Source: Periconia sp. R9002
Taxonomy: Eukaryota; Ascomycota; Dothideomycetes; Pleosporales; Periconiaceae
Length of the DNA stretch: 64,000 nt
Direction: 5' to 3'
NCBI GenBank assembly: GCA_023627715.1
Contig: JAMAHW010000018.1
Location: 124,001 to 188,000 of the forward strand
Under the pieces are notes generated by a model that did no database searches, was not told the DNA's origin, and was given only the letters and a program-made list of their open reading frames with translations. The position numbers and the translations under genes are program-made. Numbering within the stretch: the stretch's first letter is position 1; every line of letters starts with the position of its first letter. Positions 1 to 11,181 of this stretch are shown piece by piece.

Positions 1-1195
1 AACCTTGGCTCTGCCGGCAGAATGTGCATAGCGCAAGTACGCATATTGCGTTTCGACGAATCACACTCTCCCCATTCGATGCCTGCAATCACGAACTAGT
101 TTTTTTGGACGTCTACTCTAGCCTGAGTGCTAAGAATGAAACCACCGTGTGGGTCACGTTGTACAGGTCGGAACAAGCCGTTGTTCAAACAACTCACACA
201 CTCTCTCTCCCGTGTGAGTGACGCGGATCAGTAGATCTGAAAGTTTGGTAGACAAATAGATGAATGAATAATCGCAAAGGAATTCTTTACTATACTTGAT
301 GACTGAAGGTTGTGTTCCGACTTCCGAATGACCAAGCTCCGACTATAAGAGACTTGAAGTGTTCGCTCGGTATCATATTTCCTACGGTATAGCTTTACGA
401 GGCTCGTGGCATCATGCAGCTCACCGTTGAGTCCTTGGACGGTGGAACCAGTAACCAACAGTTCTATAATTAAGCTTAAATTTAAAGCAAAATAAACACT
501 CCGATATGTTGTATATTCAGTCAGAGTAAGCCGGCTTGGCATTACACAATGTTTGATGTGATATTCCTGTTAAGGAACAGGCTCATTCTGAGCTGTGGCG
601 TAGTGCTCACGAATGGAAAGACTCCCGTTCGTTCTTGCTCATGGGCATGTAGTTCTGAGTTTTCTGAGCACACGTGTTGAATCTCAAGAGAACCAGCTGT
701 AATCTTCGTACCCGCAGTGCGGCCAGAAAGGGTATAAGGCATATGAAAGAATTATGTGCTATTACACCATCCTCCAGAAATTTCCTGCCATCTTACTTCT
801 TTCTCTGGAGGTACAAATTTCGGCATATTGATCCTCATCTGCCGACAGAGAACCATGCACAAGCACGCCTGGTTGGGCAAAATCCTCGTTCAGCCCTCTC
901 CCTCTCCCCGAATACTAGGCCCCGTCATTAACAACCTCATATAATCACTCTCTAGAATATCCCCCGAACACGCGCGCACACTGCCGAAAGTTACTGCCAG
1001 GGCCTTTTCTCTACTCACTTCTTGGCGCTTCAATGTATCTCTCGGTGCAGATCGACATACTCCTTTCTTCGTAGTCTTATTATGAAGTATAAGTGCAGCC
1101 AGTCTGCTTCACTCATTCCCGTTTGTCGTTGGAGATCGATACGGTGCCATCCTTTCCCCTTTTTCGATTTTTTCAGTCTGAAGTGATTGGGAACC
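1..1195. other. Intergenic region upstream of the tyrosinase gene
   Basis: No protein family is recognisable on either strand; open frames here are short and of low quality. The last 50 bases before the tyrosinase start hold a long pyrimidine run ending in CAG (about 1150-1176), which could be the acceptor of an intron in the 5' untranslated region. Confidence 0.5.
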
Positions 1196-2631
1196 ATGGC
1201 TGGTGGTATCAGTCTCAAAGGGCTCTACGCCCTGTTGCTCTCTCTGAGTTTGCTTTCGGCTTTGGCGGCTGCTGATGCAGTGGAGGATTTACAGACAAAG
1301 GGGAGAGCAGCGGTCGATGCTGCGATCGCAAAGTCTACGACGTGCACGAAGGATAAGGTGAAGGTGAGGAAAGAATGGTATGATGATGTTCATATCGAGA
1401 CTCATGAGAAGCATGACACTAATGGTGGTAAACAGGGGTGATATCTCCACTGCGGACAAGAAGGCGTACATCGCCGCTGTGCAGTGTATGTTCTCCCATC
1501 TCGGTGCCCAGAGGAAAGGCCATATTAATGAATCAATGTCTAGGTCTTATCAAAGCGCCGTCCAAACTCCCAGCAGCAACATACCCAGGGGCAAAGACCA
1601 GGTATGATGACTTCGTGGCCATTCACATAAAGAACACAATGTCGATCCACGCAACGGGTAATTTCCTCTCTTGGCACCGATACTTCACGTATGCCTACGA
1701 ACAAGCTTTGATCAAAGAATGTGGTTATACGGGGACTCAGCCGGTAAGCTATCTACTCCGAAGATTGAAAGAACGAGAAAATTGTTAATTGAGATGGCTA
1801 GTACTGGGATTGGGGCAGGTGGGCATCGAGCCCCGAGACATCTCCCATCTTTGATGGCAGTGAAACGAGCATCAGTGGTCAGGGCGCAAAAGTAGCACAC
1901 AACAGCAATGGAATGAAGCCCGCTGGCAATGGAGGAGGTTGCATCAGTGGACCCTTCAAAAATATGACAGTTAATCTTGGGTAAGTGCTCTTGATCTTTT
2001 GCTCGATCGAAATGATCAAATACCTAACCAAACATACAGACCCCTAGCAGCTCTCGGCGATACCACACCCCCAAGGAACCCACAAGCTAATGGTTACGGA
2101 TATAATCCGCGGTGTATCAAGCGCGACATCTCAAACTATCTGACCCAGCGTGATGCCACGACCGCCAAAATCGCAGCCTTGATTACAAGCTCTCCCAACA
2201 TTGCGACTTTCCAAAACACGATGCAGGCCAACAATGGCGTCCACCCGGCAGGGCACTTCACGATAAGTGGAGACCCTGGATCAGGTAAGTGTTACGTATT
2301 TACTTTTCCCCTCCTGTTTTCCTGTCACTCGTTAAAGAGTTTAGTGTTCTCTCTAACGTGACTTCCATAAGACTTCTACACCTCACCTGGCGACCCAGCT
2401 TTCTGGCTTCATCATTCCATGATCGACCGCGTCTGGTACATCTGGCAAACGCAAGACTTCGCCAACCGTCAGCAAGTCATTGCAGGAGGAACCACGATGT
2501 TCGGCGGCGGACGGGCGCAGAGCTTGGAAGACAACATTGATCTAGAGGTCTTGAACGTAGATGGCAAGAGTTACAAGATTAAGGAGCTTGTGAGCACAGT
2601 TGCTGGGCCGTTCTGTTATATTTACGAGTAG
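1196..2631 (+). CDS. Secreted tyrosinase (common central domain)
   Basis: Predicted type-3 copper oxidase that hydroxylates and oxidises phenols to quinones. The model has six exons: 1196-1377, 1436-1485, 1544-1743, 1802-1980, 2040-2284 and 2372-2631, giving 371 residues. Residues 1-27 are a signal peptide, so it should be secreted. Copper site A is His105, His113 and His122, the last within the motif NFLSWHRYF. Copper site B is His272, His276 and His299/300, the last within DPAFWLHHSMIDR. The protein ends soon after the core, so it is the short fungal form without the C-terminal lid of melanin tyrosinases. A YWDW motif directly follows intron 3, which supports that splice. The first three introns are each 58 nt. 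The last intron uses an AAG acceptor. Physiological substrate is unknown; similar short tyrosinases occur in secondary-metabolite loci, but no backbone gene is adjacent. Confidence 0.9.
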
Positions 2632-4553
2632 GAGGCTCCTTAGTTGGGTGATGCGGAAAGTAGTAGGATGGTTTACACTCAATTAGATCATGCAGAGAAT
2701 ATTAGGATGGCTTGCATACATCAAACCATATATTATACGTCCAAGGTTTACGGCATACGCCTAGTGTTTACTAGTAAATAGTTCAGTGATGTTGAACGCG
2801 TACAGTAATCAATGACATTGGGAGACGATGAGTTGCGTGTTAATACTATGGCACATCCAATTACAAACGTGTTCCTACTGCTCACCCCCGGAAGACTCGA
2901 ACTGTTTGCAACATAATTTCCTAAAACAGTATGCAAGTCTTCACCATGCCATCGATTATTAGTGCAGACAGGCGAACAAGGGTGAAGTCAAATAGAGCTC
3001 TGATTGGTCAGACCAGACTAGGCAGGCACATTACCTCACAACACGTGACGTCGCGCCAGCCGCTAAAGATAACTTTCGCGTCCGCCGTCCTCCACTTCTC
3101 TTCTCCAACACCACAAAAGCTCGCGAAGTAAGTATACCACATCCTCTCCCCGCCACTGTATCCTCGATTTTTGAAGTAGCTTTGCGCTTGATTGTTCGTC
3201 CCAGCCACTCAACACAAGATATTGCCTGGAACAAAGCGTTGCGACAGCGACAAGCATCCGCATTCTTCGCCTGCGCGCAACCCCGCAACTCTTTCACTCA
3301 CACACAGTCACCCAAATCACCTCTATCCCGCACTCACACGACTCCAGTTTCCGAAGACGAAAACCCTCATGGTGATCAGCAAACCCAGGTCGCTGATAAC
3401 GCCCGCGGTTTCGCGATGTCACACACAGAAGAACAGGTATCTGAGGGCACTTACTCACTCGTGAGTGAGTGTGTCAATGTGTTGTTCCTCGTGGTCAACG
3501 CATTGCCGGTTCGCACTTTGTTTTCCCCCTTCCGTCTTCGAACCACAGAAGAAGCATACCCCCGGACGTGAAGCAGCGTAACCAACCATTCGCAACCACC
3601 GCCCCTCTCCATACCACACCAAACCCGCGCATATGACGGACAATTTTTTACTAGTCGAAGCTCCTTCCTCCCGAAAGAGGGGAAGTGAAGGGATTTCCCT
3701 ACAGCTCGTGACGTATCCAACAGTAGTTTTCAATCCGAGCGCCGGGGGTTGGAACCTGGGGCGGCGACTGGTCGTTGTTGTTGCGGTTCGGCCATCGCCT
3801 TCATCGTCTGGTTGTTTCTTTCTCGTAGGTCTGTGGGGTGGGGGGTCTCTTCATCGAGGGTGGTGGAACATATTATTCATTCGGTCTCGCAGGTTCTGGC
3901 CTTGGTGGCAGAGCCGGGATCAAGGGTCCAGTGATGATGTCTTCCATAAGGGAAGGCATTAAAGCCAAAATTTACCTGCAGCCCGGTTCATCTCCTCTCT
4001 CTTTACCAGGAGAGGAGGGATTGTGGTTGTGAATGAGAACAGCAGGAGAGCTAATCTGAGGACCATAGATAGTTTTGAGAGAATGAAATGCATCTTGTAT
4101 CTTCTTCTGTCATGCTTTTGCACACATTTATTCACTTCCCTTCTCAAAAAGATCGAGTGGTTATGCTGCATAGACAATACAAGTAGTTAAATATTGCTCA
4201 GCTCAATTTTCGTGTCGTGAATTCGCCATGAAATGATTTTGATGTATGAACAAGTGGTGATGACGCTAGGAGGTAAAGGAAAACGCTATCAATGATCGCT
4301 CCGTCACACCCATACCCACTCACAGCAAGATCAAACTCCGTGAAGCCATTCGTGCCCGCTAATAGCCAATATTCACCAGTTTTTTTTCTTCCTCCTGAAA
4401 TCCTATACACCACATCACGCCTCGGCATATTTCAACAAGACCCCATCCCTTCATATGATCGGCTTTCCCCCCTCACTCCCTCTTCCCGCTCGATCCAACC
4501 CTCTCCAATCTTCATCACCTCTCCACTTCTCACTTCTCCTTCACTGGGTTCAT
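2632..4553. other. Intergenic region with promoter-like sequence and an unresolved possible transcript
   Basis: Between tyrosinase and the convergent lectin gene. An inverted CCAAT box (ATTGG near 3003), a fused CACGTG/TGACGTC element (3042-3052), a leader-like CA/CT-rich stretch and a good donor (GTAAGT near 3129) look like the 5' end of a plus-strand gene. Several short ATG frames follow between 3370 and 4032, with plausible splice sites at 3436/3548 and near 3900. None gave a protein I recognise. Confidence 0.4.
3042..3052 (+). promoter_or_regulatory. Overlapping E-box and CRE-like element
   Basis: CACGTG overlaps TGACGTC, sites of bHLH and bZIP factors in fungi. An inverted CCAAT box lies about 40 bases upstream and a transcript-leader-like sequence downstream. 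It marks a probable promoter whose gene I could not resolve. Confidence 0.4.
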
Positions 4554-5776
4554 TTAAAAGCGATCCCGCTGCCTGGCGCGGTACACTGTATACCCAACAT
4601 ATCCACCCGTAAGCGCAAGACCGAAGAAGATGAACTTCAAGAAGAACCAAGTCCAGCTGCCACTCTCTTTGGGTGCATGGGGCTTCGCCTTCGCCTTCTT
4701 AGAGCCTTTGTCATTGGACGACGAGCCCGAACCAGACGGGTTGTTCTTCTGGTACAAGTTGAGCGTCTTGACGGAAATGATGTCGTGGTTGTCGGAGAGC
4801 TCGCCCGTCTCGGCAGAAAAGCCTAGGTACGCGACGGCGGGGACGTGGTAGTTTTCGATTTCGAAGCACTGCGTCCATTCGTCTTCGGATTTGTACTGCA
4901 GTTCGAGCTTGAGGGACTTGTCGGCAAAGTAGGTGAATTTGGCCTTGGTGGGGATGCCGGCATTGCGAATGCCGCGAGCCTGGGCAATGGTTAGTTCTTG
5001 TTGTGATCTGAGATGTATAACGATAGGGTACATACAGAGCAGCCGGCGACTTCGTTTGATTTTCCGTCATTATCCTTGTCATATTGCGTCTTTCCGTCAC
5101 CGGTCATGGCCATAATATAAGGGAAGACGGTTCCGGGTCGGTTATTCTTGTAGGTGTCGAAGAAGACACCGAGGCCCTCGAACCTGTCGGTGGAGCCAAA
5201 GACATTACCAGGAGTGGCGCGCTCTTTTGTGAGCCACATGGCGAAGCCGTCACCGAACAGGCTGCCTTGTCCATGAATCTTAAACTCCACCAAGATCTAG
5301 TCGCGTGAGCTCGACTGCGATGTATAGGAAGGAGGAGAGGTCACACATACCTCCCAATTGGTGGCGGTCAAAGGTACGCGCGAGAAAATCCAGCCGTCGC
5401 GCGACGCTTTGTCCGAGGCAAGGCGAACGTACTGATCGGTACGAATAATAGTATCGCCGCCGTAGTCCCACCATCGACTCTGCATGTCGGAATCGAGATA
5501 TGGCTATACCACCCCGTCAGAGACCAGGCCAATTCGTCCCAAACAATAATACAGGAGACTTCAGAGACGAGAGGAGGGTGTCCATAAACTTACAGGCTCA
5601 AGGCTGTGAGTGCGTAGCTACAAATCCACCATTAGCATTATGCTCTGAACACACTTGCGTCCAATGCGACTCACTGAGATAGCCTTGATATCGGGATCTT
5701 CTTCCAATCCCAATGCTCTCACCCCCATCAAACTCCCCGCCAGCAGGCACAAGCTCGTCCATGTACGGGCGAACAT
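4554..5776 (-). CDS. L-type lectin, VIP36/ERGIC-53 family cargo receptor
   Basis: Probable early-secretory-pathway lectin that binds N-glycans of cargo glycoproteins between ER and Golgi. Five exons read on the minus strand: 5776-5675, 5617-5594, 5503-5351, 5296-5036 and 4979-4554, giving 321 residues. Residues 1-21 are a signal peptide. The legume-lectin-like domain follows, with the family stretches RWWDYGGDTIIRTDQYVRL, FSRVPLTATNWE and EFKIHGQG, and FGDGFAMWL. A Gly/Ser/Lys-rich stalk leads to one membrane span near the C-terminus (FFLKFIFFGLALTGGYVGY), then a short basic cytosolic tail ending in RF, as expected of a type I cargo receptor. All phases match and length suits the family. The gene is divergent from TIM13 across a 492-base shared promoter. 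Confidence 0.92.
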
Positions 5777-6268
5777 GGTAGCACCAATTCAAACCAGATC
5801 GCCTTAAACCGCTTGGTGTTACCGGTCGGAGTACTAGCCGAATCCCGCCTCTAAAGCAACAGGCGGGATCTATACGAAAGATATCAAGGAAAGGATAGTA
5901 GGAAATCTAAGTTCCTAGAGTTGGATAGGAAATAAAAGAACTACGGAACTCGAAGGATGGCGTGGTCGGGGTGGGCGGGCGACATGGAAAGGTGTAGAGT
6001 GCGGCGGGCGGAGGTGTATGATGAACAGGTAGTCTTAGTGAAAGTGGCCTTTCCGCTGGGGAGCTCGAGCCAAGACATCGTTTGGTTCGCGTGCCGCCTG
6101 GTCCCATCTGATCGGACTAACTCTCCTCTTTGACGTCGCCAACTTTTTTCTTAGCTGTTTACCCCATCATCCCCATCGCCTACCGAATAACACATCAATT
6201 CAATCTCGGGGCCATTACTGAATATCATCGACTCGGATTCACTCGGATCATCGCACACACATAATACA
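5777..6268. other. Divergent promoter region of the lectin and TIM13 genes
   Basis: The 492 bases separate two head-to-head genes. No further coding signal is visible. Confidence 0.5.
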
Positions 6269-6622
6269 ATGGACTCATTAGGATTCGGCGGCGACCCCAA
6301 GACGCAAGTTATGCGCCAGGTGCAGCAAGAAGCAGCTATGCAGAATGCACGTATGCTGGTCGAGGTAAACAAATTCCCATTTCCACTCCCTACTACTTCC
6401 TCTATCAAATGACTAGCAGCTAACCCGCCATTTCAGAAACTCAACGAACACTGCTTCGAGCGCTGCGTCCCCAAACCCGGCACTTCCCTCTCCAAGGGCG
6501 AGGAGACTTGCTTCACTTCCTGCATGGAGAAGTACATGTCTGCCTGGAACACCGTATCTAAGACCTACGTCTCTCGGATACAAAAGGAGAGCCAGCAGGG
6601 CGGATTATCGCACACCTTCTAG
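6269..6622 (+). CDS. TIM13: Mitochondrial intermembrane-space chaperone Tim13
   Basis: Small Tim protein that, with Tim8, escorts hydrophobic precursors across the mitochondrial intermembrane space to the TIM22 or SAM machinery. Two exons (6269-6364, 6437-6622; 72-nt intron) give 93 residues, the normal size. The hallmark twin CX3C motifs are present: CFERC and CFTSC, separated by 14 residues, which form the two disulphides. The MRQVQQEAAMQNARML segment before the first motif and the C-terminal helix with YMSAWNTVSKTYVSRI fit Tim13 better than Tim8, Tim9 or Tim10. There is no cleavable presequence, as expected for a Mia40 substrate. Confidence 0.93.
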
Positions 6623-7007
6623 AATTCGGTGAATCGACACTCCCCGTTTTCCATTCTTGACGAGGCAGTACGTACTAGCCAAAATACACTCGGCCTCTGG
6701 AAGAAAGTGAGGGATTGATTTCGGATTAGCCAAGTTCTGAAGGATGGTTGGAACTTGCTATGACGATGGGAATGCTTGGTTCGCGTGTGTACGATCAAAG
6801 AGGCGGGGCGACACGGGGGGAGGCACGCCTCATAGTTTGCGCCTCCGGAATATTCCACTTGTATCATTACTACTGTATTAATTCCCTGGAAGGCGAATAA
6901 AAATAGGATGGCATCCGCGGAAGACCAATAAATATACTCAAGACTCCAACTATGCTATATGACTTTGCAAAAGGAAGTACATGTGAAATACAAACTCTCC
7001 GTCTTCC
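6623..7007. other. Intergenic, convergent 3' ends
   Basis: Between the TIM13 and NUC1 stop codons. Nothing beyond presumed 3' untranslated sequence. Confidence 0.5.
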
Positions 7008-8012
7008 TTAGTTTTGGTTCTTTCCAAAGCTCTTCTGCCTCTGCGCATACTCCTTGACAATCAGGGAGCACTGCCCGTTCTGACACAGCCGGGTCCTCCT
7101 CGCCGGCTCCAGCTTGCTCGCAAACTCCAATCCACTCGCCCTCTCCACCATCTCGACCGGAACCTCAAAGTCCACGAGTGGCTTGTTGTTGGAGATGACA
7201 GCATTTGGCAACACGAACGCGCCGAGCGCAACCTTGCCCCCAGGCTTTCCGTCTTCAGCAAAGATGACCTTGTAGAAGTGCGTGGGGACCGCAACATTGG
7301 GCGGTGTGCCAATGACTTCGTAGCTCACCCTCCACTTTCCATCGGCTTCCTTCTTGGGCAAGTACAGGGGACCAGTCACCACGCGAACCGACGGATACGT
7401 CCTAGTCAATCGCCGACAAAAGTCCTCGAAATGCGCCCAGTAGTCACGGTTGAAACCATCGCCAACTTGGGGGCACATGTTGCTCAGCGCAAAGGTATCA
7501 TCCATGGCTTCCTGGCTCCACTTCGCATCCGCTGCTGGCACCTGGTGGCCGCGATCATAGCCCGACCGAAAGTAGTCCTTGAGTTTTGCGCGGAACATCT
7601 CGGGGATTGACACATCTTCGACGAAAACGGAGTGCTTGCGGTCGGCATTGTTCGCGGCGAGCGATTCGGGCGTAATGTGTTCAGCGACCCATGCTGGGTT
7701 TCGTGTGCGGCGGTCAAAGGAGGAGGTCAGGGAGGCGGCGGGGCGGAGGTCCGCGACTGGGCCAGGGAAACCATATTGGAAGATGCCGTTGGGGTCGACA
7801 GGTGCCTTTGCGGCAGCGGTATATGGTGTAGGGGTAGTGGGAAATGTGGGCGGAGGTGCTGGCCGTGGCGGGCCTGTTGTGGTAGTGGTGGTTGATGTGA
7901 TGGTAGGCGGAGGTGGAGTTTCTTTTTTGGTGGTGGAGAAGAAAGCTGCCGTCGCGGCTGCGCCTGTGGCAGCACTGGCCGCGGCTATTATGGCGAATGT
8001 GGCTTTGGACAT
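7008..8012 (-). CDS. NUC1: Mitochondrial DNA/RNA non-specific nuclease, EndoG/NUC1 family
   Basis: Predicted beta-beta-alpha-metal nuclease that degrades DNA and RNA in mitochondria and can act in cell death. It is a single exon of 334 residues. Residues 1-25 are a hydrophobic, alanine-rich segment as in fungal Nuc1, serving as mitochondrial signal or anchor. Residues 32-66 are a Pro/Thr-rich linker, longer than usual. The DRGHQ active site gives catalytic His156, followed by the conserved stretch ending SNMCPQ with the metal-binding Asn region. Family features continue with VVTGPLYLP and PTHFYKVI. The gene is divergent from the t6A dehydratase, 451 bases away. A long open frame on the opposite strand is only a shadow of its GC-rich codons. 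Confidence 0.95.
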   Translation of the reverse strand: MSKATFAIIAAASAATGAAATAAFFSTTKKETPPPPTITSTTTTTTGPPRPAPPPTFPTTPTPYTAAAKAPVDPNGIFQYGFPGPVADLRPAASLTSSFDRRTRNPAWVAEHITPESLAANNADRKHSVFVEDVSIPEMFRAKLKDYFRSGYDRGHQVPAADAKWSQEAMDDTFALSNMCPQVGDGFNRDYWAHFEDFCRRLTRTYPSVRVVTGPLYLPKKEADGKWRVSYEVIGTPPNVAVPTHFYKVIFAEDGKPGGKVALGAFVLPNAVISNNKPLVDFEVPVEMVERASGLEFASKLEPARRTRLCQNGQCSLIVKEYAQRQKSFGKNQN

Positions 8013-8463
8013 GGTTGGCGAGATGTCGAGGAAGATGGATGGTGGACGTTGTATCCGCTTCGCAAACGGGCGTTCGCAACGATCAAGGAGCCTTTAAGTA
8101 GCTCCAAGCTCCCCCTAACAGGAAGAGTAATATCAGCTGCTTGAGCTGCGCGTGGGAAATGTTTCAAACGCGTCCCCAAGTCGACTTTTGGTTCGCTGGC
8201 GGCTACGGCTGAGAGGTCATCTGCTGGTCCTCCTGGATCTCGAAGAAATTCCACCTTAGCTTTTGGCGCCTAGCCGTCTTGAGTCTAGCGAGATATACCT
8301 CCCATGAAGTTTCGAATTGGCCGTCACCGCCGTGATATCATCTCCAGCCATCCATCTTTCTCTGTACATTATTCTCCTTTACCCCTTAATCTGTGTTCAA
8401 GATACATGGTTTCTGTGTAACAAGTTTCAATTGTGTACGTACAATTGAAGTGTTGACAGCGAG
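8013..8463. other. Divergent promoter of NUC1 and the Tcd-type gene
   Basis: The 451 bases separate two head-to-head genes. No additional gene is seen. Confidence 0.5.
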
Positions 8464-10119
8464 ATGTCCTCTTGGATATCTCGTGCTACTGCGAATCACA
8501 ATGCGCAGCTCGTAACCACTGCAGTCGTGTCGGGCGTGGTAGTGGGCAGTGCTATTCTGGGGCTGCAAAAGGCCAAACGCATGTATAGGGTGGCTGATCT
8601 AAAAGCCTCGATACCTGAGCTGAACGAAGACCATCACGCCAGTAGAGTAAGTTGAAGCCTGCCGACATAACATCACTTTGCGCCGCCATCTTGCAATAAA
8701 CCCGTATACTTGGTTACGAACCTGTAGGGCTGATATCACGTAGCTGAATCAATATGGAGCTGCTTCTGATGCATTTCCGATAAGCAAAGAGGATGAAAAG
8801 AGCATGGCGCTGGCAGCAAGGGCTCGAAAAGGCGACTACGACGATGGTGTGTTTTTTGTCTCTCTTGAATGCGGAATTTTGGACTGATTGCAATAGACTT
8901 GATTTTGGAACAACTAGCACGGAATCGTGTGTTTCTTACCGATGACGGGCTCGCGAAGCTACGGGATGCCTTTGTAATTGTCGTAGGCTGTGGTGGCGTT
9001 GGATCCCATGCGACAGCGGCTCTCGCACGCTCTGGAGTATCCAAGCTTCGCCTAATCGACTTCGACCAAGTGACTCTATCATCTTTGAACCGACATGCCG
9101 TTGCGACCCTGGCCGACGTGGGAACCCCAAAGGTCCACTGCATCCGACGGAGACTGGAACAGATTACTCCGTGGACGCACTTCGAATGCCGGAACGAGCT
9201 GTTTGGGGAAGCAAGTGCGCCGGCACAGCTAGCCCCGTTAAATGGACAAGCTCCTACCTTTGTCATTGATGCTATTGACAACATCGAGAGCAAGGTAGCA
9301 CTCCTGTATTACTGCTCGAAGAACAATATCCCGGTCATCTCTTCCATGGGCGCAGGATGCAAATCCGACCCTACCAGAATCTTTATTGGCGACATCTCGA
9401 CAAGCACGGACGATCCTCTTTCAAAATCTACACGACGGCGACTACGAGCACTGGGCGTCAAAGACGGAATCCCCGTCATCTTCTCCACTGAAAGACCAGG
9501 CCCAGGAAAAGCTCAACTCCTACCTCTCGCAGAAGAGGAGTTCACCAAGGGCGATGTTGGAGAACTTGGTGTTCTCCCCGATTTCCGCGTCAGGATCTTG
9601 CCGGTACTGGGAACCATGCCAGCTATCTTCGGACTCGCGGTTGCAAACCACGTCATTCTTGAAATCACGGGTTATCCGCATGAATATCTGCCTTCCAAAG
9701 CGCGCGACAAAATGTACGACGGTATCTTGGGCGCTCTACAGGGATCCGAAGAGCGATTAGCTCGTTCCATGGGCTTCGAGGCACAGGGCCTCAAGATACC
9801 TCTTACGCAAGACGACGTAGGGTATCTTGTCGAAGAAGTATATCACGGACGGAGTATCATCAGCGGTCTCTCGACGCGGCTTGTCTTGTCCAGGTGGAAC
9901 AAACCTAGCGAGGATTTCATCGATAAACGCACACCCGGCCAAAAGAATTCGTTGCTCCAGATGAAAGACTTGGTGCTCATGACGAAGGAAGAGGCAGCCA
10001 AGCACGAGAAGGAGGTTTTGAAGGGCGATAAGAAAGTCGAAGATTTGTACGATACGAAAGTGCTCGAGTTAGTGCGGAGGAAGATGGCCGAAGAGGAGAA
10101 GTTTGAGAGGTTCAGATAA
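8464..10119 (+). CDS. tRNA threonylcarbamoyladenosine dehydratase (Tcd1/Tcd2, CsdL/TcdA family)
   Basis: E1-like enzyme that uses ATP to convert t6A37 of ANN-decoding tRNAs to the cyclic form ct6A. Three exons (8464-8646, 8744-8846, 8897-10119) give 502 residues. An N-terminal membrane anchor (about residues 16-35) is followed by the adenylation fold. The nucleotide loop is VVGCGGVGSHATAAL, with FDQVTLSSLNRHA downstream, as in ThiF/MoeB proteins, then VIDAIDN. The SSMGAGCKSDPT segment holds the likely catalytic cysteine. Yeast Tcd1 and Tcd2 are outer-mitochondrial-membrane proteins with the same anchor, and this protein should behave alike. It is somewhat longer than the yeast enzymes because of a charged helical C-terminal tail. 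I cannot tell Tcd1 from Tcd2; filamentous fungi usually have one. Confidence 0.93.
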
Positions 10120-10284
10120 AAGAGGTGCTTCCGATGATCAATCGCCGTACATACTCAACCACTCAACCGCCCGTGGAAAAAAGAACTATCAATTTACGAT
10201 GTCTCATTCCTCTTCCTCATTGAACCACCTAATACCAAATACAACCTCACCACACTGTCTCCTCTCCTCTCCTCCCTCAAAATC

Positions 10285-11181
10285 TCAACCCCCCAGAACA
10301 AACACCCCCTCCTCAACCTTCAAAAACCCACCCGGAACCTCAAACCACCCATCCACGACCCTCCAATACGCCGCCATCCTCGAAACATCCAAATACCGCT
10401 CAAACGCCGCGACCGCTTCCCCACGCGTCATAAAAACATCTACAATCCTCTGCTGTTACAACTGCTGTGCTTGAGTCGACGCCGGAGAAGAATGGCTACA
10501 GCCGTCGGTGGAACTGCTACTCGTTCTGAAAACCACAGCATACGCTCTTCCTTGTCCCCCACTCGACGCTTTCGACGCCCGCGAACGGAAGATACCGCGG
10601 AACGACTCCCAACGTTTCCCGCCTGGGAAGACGCTCGGTGTGATTTTCACGGTTCTCGGAAAGTGCGCTGTGGTGGGTGCGGGCGGTGGGGTTTGGAATG
10701 AGTGTTGTGTTGATGAAGAAGAAGTTTGTTGTGCTGATGGTATCGTCAACGCGGGTGGGACTACCGCTCCTACGCCGTCGTCTACGTGCTGGTTATCTTC
10801 TTGTACGGGTGATAGACGATGCGCCATGAAAGATACGCTGCGTTCTGTATCTTGATGAATCTGACGCACGGATTGGATGGGGAAGGTGTGGTTTCTGCGA
10901 TTTGGGGGGTCGGAGGTGTTGGTTGTGCAGGCTGTGACGCTTTCTTGAGAAGTGGTAGCAGGGGCAGCTGCTTCCGTAATGTCGTTGAAGTTGGTAAACG
11001 AGGGGGACGTTGGCAAGGGATTTCGGCGGATAATGACGGTTCCGTAGGCCGGTTCGGAGTCTTCATCATAGGATGATTCTTCGGGTTCTCCGGGCCATGG
11101 TGCGAATGCTTTTGCGGGGTCGGATCGTGAAGGGGATCGTGTTTTTTGCTTGAATTGGTTTTTACTTATTGGTGGTGCCAT
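10285..11181 (-). CDS. Hypothetical disordered protein with an in-frame TAA before a coding-like tail
   Basis: Not recognised. From the ATG at 11181 the frame runs 241 residues to a TAA at 10456-10458. The protein is rich in Ser, Pro, Thr and Gln, has acidic and basic patches, and shows no signal peptide, membrane span or known domain. The same frame continues after the TAA for a further 56 codons to a TGA at 10285, and that tail looks coding and folded (VFMTRGEAVAAFERYLDVSR, then a Trp- and Gly-containing end). The TAA interrupts a glutamine-rich run written CAG CAG TTG TAA CAG CAG, so a single CAA-to-TAA change would explain it. The alternatives are a genuine 241-residue protein, a nonsense allele, a sequencing error or stop readthrough. 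It is convergent with the upstream dehydratase gene. Confidence 0.5.

Noticed and set aside
228..742. Two short minus-strand frames at the left edge
   Set aside because: No start context, domain or codon bias; composition is like intergenic sequence.
7579..8097. 172-codon plus-strand frame opposite the nuclease gene
   Set aside because: It is antisense to the well-supported NUC1 and comes from its Pro/Thr/Ala-rich, GC-rich codons; glycine/valine runs mirror them.
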